Assembly (NCBI GenBank): GCA_025963465.1
Contig: JAOQAP010000170.1
Coordinates: 1-40,412 of the forward strand
Source: Flavipsychrobacter sp.
Lineage (GTDB): Bacteria; Bacteroidota; Bacteroidia; Chitinophagales; Chitinophagaceae
Direction: 5' to 3'
Length of the DNA: 40,412 nucleotides
The translations under genes and the position numbers were made by a program. Shown one piece after another: positions 1 to 6,825 of the stretch. Numbering within the stretch: the first letter of the stretch is position 1; each line of letters begins with the position of its first letter. The notes beneath the pieces are model-generated. The model worked only from the letters and a program-made list of their open reading frames with translations, was not told where the DNA came from and did not search any database.

Positions 1-1
1 A

Positions 2-27
2 CTTCCGGTTTTTTCCGGTGGTGGAAG
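2..27. repeat. Palindromic 26-bp repeat, copy 1
   Basis: The sequence begins CTTCCGG, has a T6 centre and ends GGAAG. The ends can pair. It recurs with one substitution at 124-149, so this is a small dispersed hairpin repeat. No function is visible. Confidence 0.55.
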
Positions 28-123
28 TTAATTGTCTTAATCGCGGATCAAACGGATTAAATAGATTTCGCAGATTTTTTGTGTTTTGGCAAGCATTATC
101 AAGTTTGTAAAACTGCGGAATCG

Positions 124-149
124 CTTCCGGTTTTTTCCGGTGGCGGAAG
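124..149. repeat. Palindromic 26-bp repeat, copy 2
   Basis: Near-identical to 2-27, differing by one base. Here the terminal stem is longer (CTTCCG pairs with CGGAAG). The two copies are 122 bp apart in direct orientation. Confidence 0.55.
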
Positions 150-279
150 AGCACATATCACGGTTTTTGGATTGATTTTTTTGCAGATAGCACTTAAAAT
201 TGTTGTTTTTTTATTGCAAATATTATTGCTCACATTGCTCCTGACAATCAATTACTTATTGCAAAAATGGCAAGAATTA

Positions 280-361
280 TTGCTCACTTTTTGCGCAATT
301 CTTGCTCAAAAGTTGCGCAGTTATTGCCCAATTCTTGCGCACTTTTTGCCAAGGTGCGCAA
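280..361. repeat. 11-bp helically phased TTGCNCA tandem array
   Basis: Hexamers of the form TGCNCA start at 281, 292, 303, 314, 325 and 336, exactly 11 bp apart. They are followed by degenerate copies at 347 (TGCCAA) and 355 (TGCGCA). Alternate copies read TGCGCA, a palindrome, which gives a stronger 22-bp period. Weaker TTGC words continue upstream to about 213. One copy per helical turn would place all copies on one face of the DNA. The array could be a protein-binding array or a decaying microsatellite. Confidence 0.65.
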
Positions 362-523
362 TTTTGTCTGAATGTCTCGTCCTGAATCACCGTATCCGTG
401 GTTAGTTAATCCGAATCGTTCCTTACATGACATATTGTAGCTTAGTTACTACAGTAGGTGGCTGAGCAAGGGACACGCTGACACACAAAGGTCGGATGAA
501 GGGGTGGAAATAACAAGGGGAAA

Positions 524-660
524 GTTTTATGATAGTGCAGTTTTCGTAGTATGGTGGAAAATAGTTTGCGCTGTGGGCGTGGGTTACACAAGATTTGACC
601 TTTGGCCAGTGGGAGGTTGATTTAGCTGTATCAAGGTAAATACCGGTCGCAGACCGGAGG
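524..660. repeat. 137-bp direct repeat R1, copy 1
   Basis: Starts GTTTTATGATAGTGCAG and ends CGCAGACCGGAG. Imperfect copy 2 lies at 2814-2950 in the same orientation, with long matching blocks throughout, including GTTACACAAGAT and TTGATTT(A/C)GCTGTATCAA. Together the copies flank the beta-helix T9SS gene. No open reading frame or transposase lies in the repeat, so it is a non-coding dispersed element of unknown class. Confidence 0.75.
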
Positions 661-718
661 AGCTAGCAGACACGAGTGATCCTGTCGGAACACTCGCGCC
701 AGTGAGCAGGCATGGACG

Positions 719-747
719 CTTAAGAGTGCGATGCACCTAAGCTTTTT
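719..747 (+). terminator. Hairpin plus T run after R1 copy 1
   Basis: CTTA...GTGC-GAT-GCAC...TAAG forms a small interrupted stem followed by CTTTTT. This fits an intrinsic terminator for a plus-strand transcript. Because the neighbouring gene is on the minus strand, it would terminate an otherwise unannotated transcript running through R1 copy 1. The stem is short, so confidence is low. Confidence 0.35.
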
Positions 748-756
748 ATGTTGTTA

Positions 757-2559
757 TTATTCTACCACAACTTTTTGTATCTCTTTTGGGCTGCCATCAT
801 TCGTCCATACAATAAAGTAGATACCCGGCGCTGTGGTATGTACATCCAGCATGCTGGATGTATTTGTCACAGTCACCAGTTGTAATAGTTTGCCGGAAAG
901 GTCAATCATGCTTATCTGGCCTTTAGCTTCGGGTGTGGTTACATATACTATGCCTTTAACCGGGTTAGGGTATATATCTACCTGTTTTTCGGCAGGTGTA
1001 TATGTAAGATCCAGCGCATTAAACGGAGAATATTCAGACGCACCTATGTCTATTTTTGTGCCGTAGATACGTGCATTTCCTGCATAGTCTTTTGCTTCTA
1101 TAATAGTACCGGTAGTATCTCCTTTATCTATGCATGGCGAAGTAGCTGATAAAGCAAAGCGGGCAAGGGTGGCATCGGTACCCAGCTTGGCTGCCGGAGT
1201 AGGTGAGATCATACCCGGATTTATGCCCACAATATTGGTAGTAGTATCCCCTGTAAGTGTATAAGTACCTAATAAATCGAGCTCATACTTTGTGGGGTAT
1301 TGTGCCCAGTTATATTCATATTTGAAAGTTGTACCAGTAAAATACGCCTGTATAGCCGGGGTTGGTGTACCGATCGTGGTGTCTTCAACATTGCCGTAAA
1401 AAACATTGTTCTTTATGGTAATGACAGAAGATTGATTATCAAATAAAGATAGTGCAGCTCCGTTGGGGCTTGCATTGTTTACTATCTGGTTGTTTGTGAT
1501 TACTGCATTGGCCTGGTATATTTTTATGGCACCGGCTTCAAAAGGGGAGTAATTATTCGCGATAATATTATTACGTACGTTGTAAAAAGTGTTGGAATGA
1601 GTTGAAGATGAATTCCAGGCGAGATTTAAAGCTCCCGCGCCATCGGTTATTCCACAACCTTTCAAATCTGTATGCTGGTTGTTGCAGATCACATTACTAA
1701 TAATGTCTATAAATCCGCTGTTACCACAGATCACACCAGCTTTCCTACAAATATTGTGATGTATCTTATTAGCTATCAACCTGGCATCACTAAAAAGTGA
1801 GAAAATACCTTCACCACCTGACGGGCCATTAATCGTATTGTGATATAATTCATTGTTGCTGAACAGAAAGTCTGATGAGATTATGCCTAGTGTATTTATA
1901 GTACAAAGATTTTGATAGAACCTGGAGTCGTGTATATAAATATTCCCTCCATCGCCATGGAGTAAGCTGCCATCGGAAAAGTTGCTGTAAAAATTACAGT
2001 TGTTTAATTCTGCCCGCTGGCCTGAAGTAAGGGCTATATAAGCCAGGTCGATACCGCAACCAATAGTTGTACTGCTGTTATAAAAGTTACAGTTGGAAAC
2101 GACCAAGGCCCTCATGATTGTTAATATATTCAACCGCCAAACAACTGCGTCGAGGGCACAGAGCTTCGCATGCGTGATGTTGCAATAATTTAGCGCTGAA
2201 GTATCTGTGCCGGTGCCTCCATATGTAAAGAACTGGACGCCACGCCAGCCACCGGCATTGGTTGAATTGTCGGTACTGAATCCAGTAGTATCAGCAATAT
2301 TAAAATTGATTGGTGCCGAGATGGTTCCAGATGCATGCAATATACCGTATACCTGCAGTCGGTAGGCGCCATGAAAAACAACATTTACTCCCGGATCAAT
2401 AGTCAGTGAATAAGACGGATCGATCATTATGTCGTTGTAAACATCGTATGGTGAGCCAGACGCTGTCCAATGGCCAGATACTTTGGGAGTAGTTATGCTT
2501 GTAGCGGCATAGGCGTGCACAGCAAAACAGAACAAGAGGATGCATGTTATCTTTTTCAT
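757..2559 (-). CDS. Secreted parallel beta-helix protein with T9SS sorting domain
   Basis: A 600-residue secreted protein. Residues 1-19 form a signal peptide (MKKITCILLFC..., cut after AYA). Residues about 30-460 contain many repeated N-N-x-I/F and 'NNxIxNN'-type turns (for example SNNELYHN and VITNNQIVNN). These are typical of right-handed parallel beta-helix, pectin-lyase-like or NosD-like folds. The last about 85 residues contain the motif VDIYPNPVKG and end in a beta-rich block, GIYFIVW...IQKVVVE. That is a type A T9SS C-terminal sorting domain, so the protein is probably exported by the type IX system and anchored or released at the surface. No pectate-lyase catalytic motif is recognisable, so a binding or adhesin role is as likely as an enzyme. 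The gene stands alone between two copies of direct repeat R1. Confidence 0.85.
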   Translation of the reverse strand: MKKITCILLFCFAVHAYAATSITTPKVSGHWTASGSPYDVYNDIMIDPSYSLTIDPGVNVVFHGAYRLQVYGILHASGTISAPINFNIADTTGFSTDNSTNAGGWRGVQFFTYGGTGTDTSALNYCNITHAKLCALDAVVWRLNILTIMRALVVSNCNFYNSSTTIGCGIDLAYIALTSGQRAELNNCNFYSNFSDGSLLHGDGGNIYIHDSRFYQNLCTINTLGIISSDFLFSNNELYHNTINGPSGGEGIFSLFSDARLIANKIHHNICRKAGVICGNSGFIDIISNVICNNQHTDLKGCGITDGAGALNLAWNSSSTHSNTFYNVRNNIIANNYSPFEAGAIKIYQANAVITNNQIVNNASPNGAALSLFDNQSSVITIKNNVFYGNVEDTTIGTPTPAIQAYFTGTTFKYEYNWAQYPTKYELDLLGTYTLTGDTTTNIVGINPGMISPTPAAKLGTDATLARFALSATSPCIDKGDTTGTIIEAKDYAGNARIYGTKIDIGASEYSPFNALDLTYTPAEKQVDIYPNPVKGIVYVTTPEAKGQISMIDLSGKLLQLVTVTNTSSMLDVHTTAPGIYFIVWTNDGSPKEIQKVVVE

Positions 2560-2813
2560 AGATCTTTAGTTTATAATTATTGATAATGCGAATTATTAAT
2601 TTCGTAGTATCTTCATTAAAGTGCAGTAAAGTTAATTTTAATAGCTCAATAACGTACAACTCCACAAATTATTTCTTAATCCAATTACGCATTATTTTTT
2701 ATTAAAAGACGGTAATGATGCCCAAAAAGGTTGGTGTCCTTTTAATAAATTATATTCGACGTCAGTCAAACGAGGAACCAGGTTCTACCGGAGAACAACC
2801 GCCCAGCAATATG

Positions 2814-2950
2814 GTTTTATGATAGTGCAGTTTTCGTAGTATGATAGAAAATAGCTTACGCTGTGGGCCGTTGGTTACACAAGATCTTGTCCTTTGGTCA
2901 ATGGGAAGTTGATTTCGCTGTATCAATGTTGGTATCATCGCAGACCGGAG
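2814..2950. repeat. 137-bp direct repeat R1, copy 2
   Basis: Imperfect direct copy of 524-660 lying just upstream of the beta-helix gene. Sequences outside the two copies are not similar, which gives fairly sharp boundaries. Copy 2 lacks the hairpin and T-run tail that follows copy 1. Confidence 0.75.
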
Positions 2951-2981
2951 TAAGACGGGACAATAAATTTCATGCTAACAG

Positions 2982-3010
2982 AGAAAGCCCACCTGACTGA
3001 CGGGCTTTCT
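2982..3010 (-). terminator. Terminator-like hairpin 3' of the DUF4177-like gene
   Basis: AGAAAGCCC pairs perfectly with GGGCTTTCT across a loop of about 11 nt, 20 bp past the stop of the minus-strand gene at 3030. The T run is modest on either strand. Confidence 0.55.
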
Positions 3011-3029
3011 TTATAAATACAGGCAGCAG

Positions 3030-3452
3030 TTATTTTGCTTTCCTGAATACATAACGGGTAATGAACAGGCCGCCGGAGCTGCTGCCGCCGCTGCTCTGCT
3101 GATTGCTGCCGGTGGTGACATTGACCAGTTCCCAGCCCTGGGCGCTATAGTCGTTGAGGCGGTCTACTATTACGCGGTCGTTGTTGGCAATATTGTCGAA
3201 GTTGATGCCTACCATGCTGTAAAAGTTCTTCAGCTCTTTTTCCAGCATCTGGCCGTTATCGTCGGTAGATAGTATGCGTGAACGGCCCATGCCGCCGGGC
3301 ACTACAGATTCTACGGTAGTGATCTGCTTGTACATATAAACAGTGTGGCCAGAGGTGTTGTTGTCGGGCTCAGGGCTTTTGAATGAAAAGAGACCGATGG
3401 CGCAAAGCGTGGACAGTACTGAAAGGCTGATGGTGAAAATTTGTTTCTTCAT
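3030..3452 (-). CDS. Small secreted DUF4177-like protein
   Basis: The frame is open from 3515, but the start at 3452 (MKKQIFTISLSVL...) gives a clean signal peptide of about 25 residues and a 140-residue product. The upstream 21 codons look non-coding. The segment VDRLNDYSAQGWELVNVT (residues about 96-113) resembles the core of the DUF4177 family, in which a short helix is followed by 'GWELV' and a strand. A Ser/Gly-rich linker (about 117-128) precedes a final strand, ITRYVFRK. The protein is probably periplasmic or outer-membrane associated, with unknown function. It stands alone. Confidence 0.6.
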   Translation of the reverse strand: MKKQIFTISLSVLSTLCAIGLFSFKSPEPDNNTSGHTVYMYKQITTVESVVPGGMGRSRILSTDDNGQMLEKELKNFYSMVGINFDNIANNDRVIVDRLNDYSAQGWELVNVTTGSNQQSSGGSSSGGLFITRYVFRKAK

Positions 3453-3637
3453 GTTCGTGTGTTTGTGTAACTGTATAGACGATAATGAATTACAAAGGTT
3501 TAAACGGCTCAGCAATTTTTTCGGAATTAGAAATTTGATATTGGGAATTTGGATTGTTGCTGATTTTTTTCGTCAGTACTAACGTGTTTTGACGTAATGC
3601 CTGCCGGCATGCAGTCGGGTCCTGACACGTCTTAGCT

Positions 3638-3663
3638 ACCGCCTTCGCTGAAGCTATGGCGGT
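3638..3663. repeat. ACCGCC/GGCGGT palindromic element
   Basis: ACCGCC pairs with GGCGGT, and an inner CTTC/GAAG gives a second short stem. From general familiarity with Bacteroidota intergenic DNA this resembles a dispersed palindrome. Only one copy is in this window. Confidence 0.35.
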
Positions 3664-3714
3664 TGAGAAAAGCTATGAATGTTGAGAACGGAGAGATCCG
3701 ACCGGAACGAAACA

Positions 3715-3790
3715 AATTATGTCACCCCTTCGGGGTTCATCTCATTTCGTGTTCCTGTTTTCTATAATAATATCATCCCTTCGGGATTTT
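3715..3790. repeat. Pair of YCCCTTCGGGR hairpin units
   Basis: Two related units, ATGTCACCCCTTCGGGGTT and ATATCATCCCTTCGGGATT, lie about 50 bp apart. Each forms a stem with a TTCG-type loop. UUCG loops are exceptionally stable in RNA, so the pair may act as a 3' barrier or terminator for transcripts from either side. Confidence 0.45.
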
Positions 3791-3906
3791 TCGCCTTAAC
3801 AAAATGACATTGTCCCTTCCACCCTTTACTCACGCACAAAGCCAACTTACCAAGGGGGATTCGCTATCGAGGCCATTGGGCATTAGTAATTCTATTGTTT
3901 TTAATA

Positions 3907-4530
3907 TCAGCAATTTTTATATTTCCAGTGGCGGCTTTTGCCTTCGGTTATCCATTCTATGGCCTGTGTCATGCGTTTGATGCGGGTTGCCTCGGTTTTG
4001 GCCTCTTCCAGCCATTCTATATATTCCTTCCTGCCTGAGTAGCTGAAAGCTTCGAATACCTTAGCAGCCGTTTTGTTTTTCTTCAGCTCTTTGGTGAAAT
4101 AATCAGGTACCTCCTGTTGTTCCTTTTCTGCAGGTTTTGCCTTTGCGCGGGCCGGTAGTTTTACACCTGCATCATTGAGCTTCATGGCAGCCTTTATGTA
4201 TTTTTTCAGCACGGCATCTTTGGGCAGGTCTTTGAGGGTTTCCAGTTTGCCGAGGTGGCCCATGCTCTCCCGGTCTTTGATGGTGAGCACATCGTTGGTG
4301 TCTTCTATAAGCGATGCTTTCCAGAAACCGAAAACGGCGTGCTGTTTGAAAGACGCCATGCTACAGAGTATCTCACCTTTGTACATGAAGTGCGGAAAAC
4401 TCCATTTCCAGGTCTCTTCCACATCGGGACAGGTAGCATGTACCAGCGCCCGCAGGTGGGTGAGTATCGGTTTTGCAAAATCCTGTGCTTTGTCTATATG
4501 TGCGTCTATGCGCGGATCTGTTTTGCCCAT
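3907..4530 (-). CDS. YdeI/OmdA-like protein with DUF1801 domain
   Basis: A 207-residue cytoplasmic protein. Residues about 10-125 match the DUF1801 fold (VEETWKWSFPHFMYKGEIL...FGFWKAS). The C-terminal about 65 residues (YFTKELKKN...AFSYSGRKEYIEWL...RIKRMTQAIEWI) match the YdeI/OmpD-associated (OmdA) region often annotated as 'bacteriocin-protection' in Bacteroidota. That name has little direct functional support. There is no signal peptide. The start at 4530 lies just downstream of a 16-bp tandem duplication. The gene is monocistronic or read with nothing obvious. Confidence 0.8.
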   Translation of the reverse strand: MGKTDPRIDAHIDKAQDFAKPILTHLRALVHATCPDVEETWKWSFPHFMYKGEILCSMASFKQHAVFGFWKASLIEDTNDVLTIKDRESMGHLGKLETLKDLPKDAVLKKYIKAAMKLNDAGVKLPARAKAKPAEKEQQEVPDYFTKELKKNKTAAKVFEAFSYSGRKEYIEWLEEAKTEATRIKRMTQAIEWITEGKSRHWKYKNC

Positions 4531-4546
4531 GAAGTAAAGTTAATGT

Positions 4547-4578
4547 GACAATGTGATAATTCGACAATGTGATAATTC
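4547..4578. repeat. 16-bp perfect tandem duplication
   Basis: GACAATGTGATAATTC occurs twice head to tail (4547-4562, 4563-4578), followed by a degenerate third unit to about 4595. It lies in the short gap between selD and the YdeI-like gene. The same word style (gtgacaatta...) recurs in the rplD-rplW gap. Confidence 0.75.
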
Positions 4579-4614
4579 GACAATTCGGCAATGTGCAAAT
4601 GTGGGTGCCCTAGT

Positions 4615-5679
4615 TTATGCTTTTATGGTAATGAGCTTGTCGGCTTGAGCGGTTATGCGGCCTATGGGGGTGGTGAAGTTAGTGAGGCCGTGTTGTGTCA
4701 GCAGTTGTATCACTTCGTCTGTTGCTGCTGGGGATACTGCTATGAGCAGGCCACCATTGGTCTGCGGATCGGGCAGAAGGCTAAATGCCTGCATTACGTC
4801 TACACCTGCTTCAAAAGCTATCTTAGTGCTGTATGCGTTCCAGTTGCGGTAGGTGGCATCGGGGACTACGCGCTGTGCGAGGTATTCTTTAGCACCGTCT
4901 ATAACAGGTATGGCGGAGTAATAAAGCTCTGCAGCAAGGCCTGCACCTTCCGCCATTTCGGTAAGGTGGCCGGCAAGGCCGAAACCGGTAACATCTGTCA
5001 TAGCGGTAACGCCGGGGATATTGCCCAGTTTCGCCCCAATGCTATTCAGTTGAGTGAGCTGTTTTATAAACAGCTCATATTGTGCCGGTGTAAGCAATCC
5101 TCTTTTTTGTGCAGTGGCCAGTATGCCTACGCCTATGGGTTTGGTAAGGAACAGCAGGTCGCCTTCGTGTGCCGTGTTATTCTTTTTAAGATCGCTGATA
5201 GCACATGTGCCATTTACCGACAAGCCAAAGATGGGTTCTGTGCTGTCTATGCTGTGACCACCTGCGAGGGGTATGCCTGCTTCGGCGCACATGGCGCGTG
5301 CGCCTTCCAGCACTTGCTGTGCAAGGGCTGCGGGCAGCTTGTCTACCGGCCAGCCGAGTATTGCTATTGCCATTATGGGTTTACCGCCCATAGCATACAC
5401 GTCGCTTATGGCATTGGCTGCCGCTATGCGCCCAAAGTCGAAAGCATCATCTACTATGGGCATAAAGAAATCGGTGGTGGCTATGAGCGCGGTGCCATTG
5501 CCCAGGTCGTAAGCGGCAGCATCGTCGTTTGTTGCATTGCCAACAAGCAGGTTGGTATTAGCAGGCTGTGTCGTGGCCGAGCCAAGTATCTCCTGCAATA
5601 CCGCAGGAGCTATCTTGCAGCCGCAGCCAGCGCTGCGGGAGTATTGGGTGAGCTTAATTTCCTGTATGGGTGTGTTCAT
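4615..5679 (-). CDS. selD: Selenide, water dikinase (selenophosphate synthase)
   Basis: 354 residues, close to the usual about 345. It makes selenophosphate from selenide and ATP, the selenium donor for tRNA 2-selenouridine and, where present, selenocysteine. The N-terminal motif LTQYSRSAGCGCK aligns with the E. coli active site, giving catalytic Cys19 and Lys22. It is the Cys form, not the selenocysteine form. AIRS-type motifs follow (GTALIATTDFFMPIVDD, AAANAISDVYAMGG). The start at 5679 overlaps the end of mnmH by 26 bp, so the two are translationally coupled in one operon. No selA, selB or selC is in the window, so the visible context supports the tRNA branch of selenium use. Confidence 0.95.
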   Translation of the reverse strand: MNTPIQEIKLTQYSRSAGCGCKIAPAVLQEILGSATTQPANTNLLVGNATNDDAAAYDLGNGTALIATTDFFMPIVDDAFDFGRIAAANAISDVYAMGGKPIMAIAILGWPVDKLPAALAQQVLEGARAMCAEAGIPLAGGHSIDSTEPIFGLSVNGTCAISDLKKNNTAHEGDLLFLTKPIGVGILATAQKRGLLTPAQYELFIKQLTQLNSIGAKLGNIPGVTAMTDVTGFGLAGHLTEMAEGAGLAAELYYSAIPVIDGAKEYLAQRVVPDATYRNWNAYSTKIAFEAGVDVMQAFSLLPDPQTNGGLLIAVSPAATDEVIQLLTQHGLTNFTTPIGRITAQADKLITIKA

Positions 5680-6751
5680 TTGTTTGTTGTTTTGCGATGA
5701 GCTGTGCGCTGTTGGTTGTTGCGTTCACCGTGCTGCATGGTATAGAGTGAAGGTGCTCGTCTATTTTTTTACGATCGTACAGGCCTATTGAATAATACTT
5801 GTCGTAGTAATGCAATAATATGCGGAAGCACTCTGTATAATTGTCTTCCAGCAGGTAGTTGATGGCGTTCTTTGTATTGAGCCCACCCAACCGTTTCTGT
5901 ATGCGCATAATGCCGTTTACGAGGTCGGGCTTTTTGCCGCTCTTATACTCAGCGGTAATAAAGCCAAGGCGTTCCTCAAAAGGTACATCGAGAAAATATA
6001 CCGGAGCGGATAGTAGTGTATTCCAGAATGCATCGGGCAAATTGACCTGCCCTATGCGGCGGCTTTCATCTTCTATCCATATGGCCTTGCCAGGATGCAT
6101 GGCGGCTGTGTCATGCAATTCCTGACCCAGTAAATTCTCGAACATTTCCTGCGTGGGCTGTGCATGCCCTAATGCTCCAAACGCAGACCCTTTATGCTGT
6201 GCAATAGCCTCCAGGTCTATAGTGGCATAGCCCGATGCTTTCAGCCGATGGAGTACTTGCGTTTTGCCGGAGCCTGAATAACCACCTACTATGTGCAGCG
6301 GGCAGGTGAGTTCAAACTGAGCCAATATCCGGTTGCGGTATGCTTTATACCCACCTTTGAGTACATATACTCTGAACCCATACAGATCGAGCAGCCATGC
6401 TATGGCCTGGCTGCGCATACCGCCGCGCCAGCAGTGAAGCAAAACGGTTTTTGGAGTTTGAGGTTTGGAATTTGGAATTTGGAATTTGGTTTCTGCGATA
6501 ATGGTTTCTGCCTGTTCTACTATCTGTCGCATTTTAGGGCCGTAGTAGTCGAGACCTATCTTTATTGCATCTTCCCGGCTTTGTTGTTTGTAAGCAGTGC
6601 CCACCATTTTTCTTTCCTCATCAGAAAACAGGGGTACATTGTATGCGTCCCGAATATGTGCATGGGCATACTCGCCGGGGCTGCGTACATCGAGCACGGT
6701 GTGTTGCTTTGCCAGCGACAGAAATTCATCAATATTTACCGACTGGATCAC
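5654..6751 (-). CDS. mnmH: tRNA 2-selenouridine synthase
   Basis: 365 residues. It converts 2-thiouridine at the wobble position of certain tRNAs to 2-selenouridine using selenophosphate. The N-terminal rhodanese domain (DVRSPGEYAHAHI) carries the active-site loop LLHCWRGGMRSQ with Cys107. A P-loop domain follows (GGYSGSGKT, residues 156-164). The only usable start is GTG at 6751, since an in-frame TAA lies a few codons upstream. It is the first gene of the mnmH-selD operon. Oddly, the linker just before the catalytic loop (about residues 87-101, KFQIPNSKPQTPK) is encoded by an AATTTGG microrepeat of a type usually found between genes. Confidence 0.93.
   Translation of the reverse strand: MIQSVNIDEFLSLAKQHTVLDVRSPGEYAHAHIRDAYNVPLFSDEERKMVGTAYKQQSREDAIKIGLDYYGPKMRQIVEQAETIIAETKFQIPNSKPQTPKTVLLHCWRGGMRSQAIAWLLDLYGFRVYVLKGGYKAYRNRILAQFELTCPLHIVGGYSGSGKTQVLHRLKASGYATIDLEAIAQHKGSAFGALGHAQPTQEMFENLLGQELHDTAAMHPGKAIWIEDESRRIGQVNLPDAFWNTLLSAPVYFLDVPFEERLGFITAEYKSGKKPDLVNGIMRIQKRLGGLNTKNAINYLLEDNYTECFRILLHYYDKYYSIGLYDRKKIDEHLHSIPCSTVNATTNSAQLIAKQQTNEHTHTGN
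6450..6489. repeat. AATTTGG microrepeat inside mnmH
   Basis: Three head-to-tail copies of GGAATTT plus degenerate flanks (GGAGTTTGAGGTTT). A related run lies in the non-coding region 3521-3555. Here it is in frame within mnmH and encodes a short Pro/Ser/Lys linker. Confidence 0.7.
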
Positions 6752-6790
6752 CGATGCAAATTAGTCTTTTCGGTTGTGTAATCATTACCC

Positions 6791-6798
6791 TACATTTG
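6791..6798 (+). promoter_or_regulatory. Probable -7 box of the TonB-C gene
   Basis: TACATTTG fits the Bacteroidota -7 consensus TAnnTTTG, 27 bp before the chosen ATG. A TTG at 6774-6776 could be the -33 element, but the spacer (14 nt) is short. Confidence 0.45.
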
Positions 6799-6825
6799 CA
6801 ACTTTTAAATTTTAAAGAGCGATAC

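Larger units (their letters stand above)
1..756. other. Gene-poor accessory region with several repeats
   Basis: I see no convincing gene here. The only long reading frame (79-405, plus) is hydrophobic, its 3' half is a translated tandem repeat, and it matches nothing I recognise. The stretch holds two hairpin repeats (2-27, 124-149), an 11-bp phased array (280-361), one copy of a 137-bp direct repeat (524-660) and a hairpin followed by a T run (719-747). Confidence 0.6.
2560..3029. other. Intergenic region with R1 copy 2 and a terminator
   Basis: 470 bp without a supported gene. It carries the A/T-rich upstream region of the beta-helix gene, the second R1 repeat (2814-2950) and a hairpin (2982-3010). 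A perfect short palindrome, GAACCAGGTTC, lies at 2775-2785. Confidence 0.6.
3453..3906. other. Intergenic region with several palindromic repeats
   Basis: No gene is supported in these 454 bp. The region contains an AATTTGG-type microrepeat (about 3521-3555), a hairpin ACCGCC...GGCGGT (3638-3663), and two related units with CCCCTTCGGGG and ATCCCTTCGGGAT cores (3721-3740 and 3770-3790). The last could aid termination of neighbouring transcripts. Confidence 0.5.

Noticed and set aside
79-405. 108-codon plus-strand frame
   Set aside because: Its 3' part is only the translation of the 11-bp array; there is no recognisable domain or start context.
524-2950. Insertion sequence bounded by R1 repeats
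   Set aside because: No transposase between or near the copies, and the repeats are direct, not inverted; kept only as a possible recombination cassette.
4591-5700. 369-codon plus-strand frame antisense to selD
   Set aside because: Cys- and Tyr-rich translation with no family resemblance; selD on the other strand is unmistakable, so this is a codon-bias shadow.
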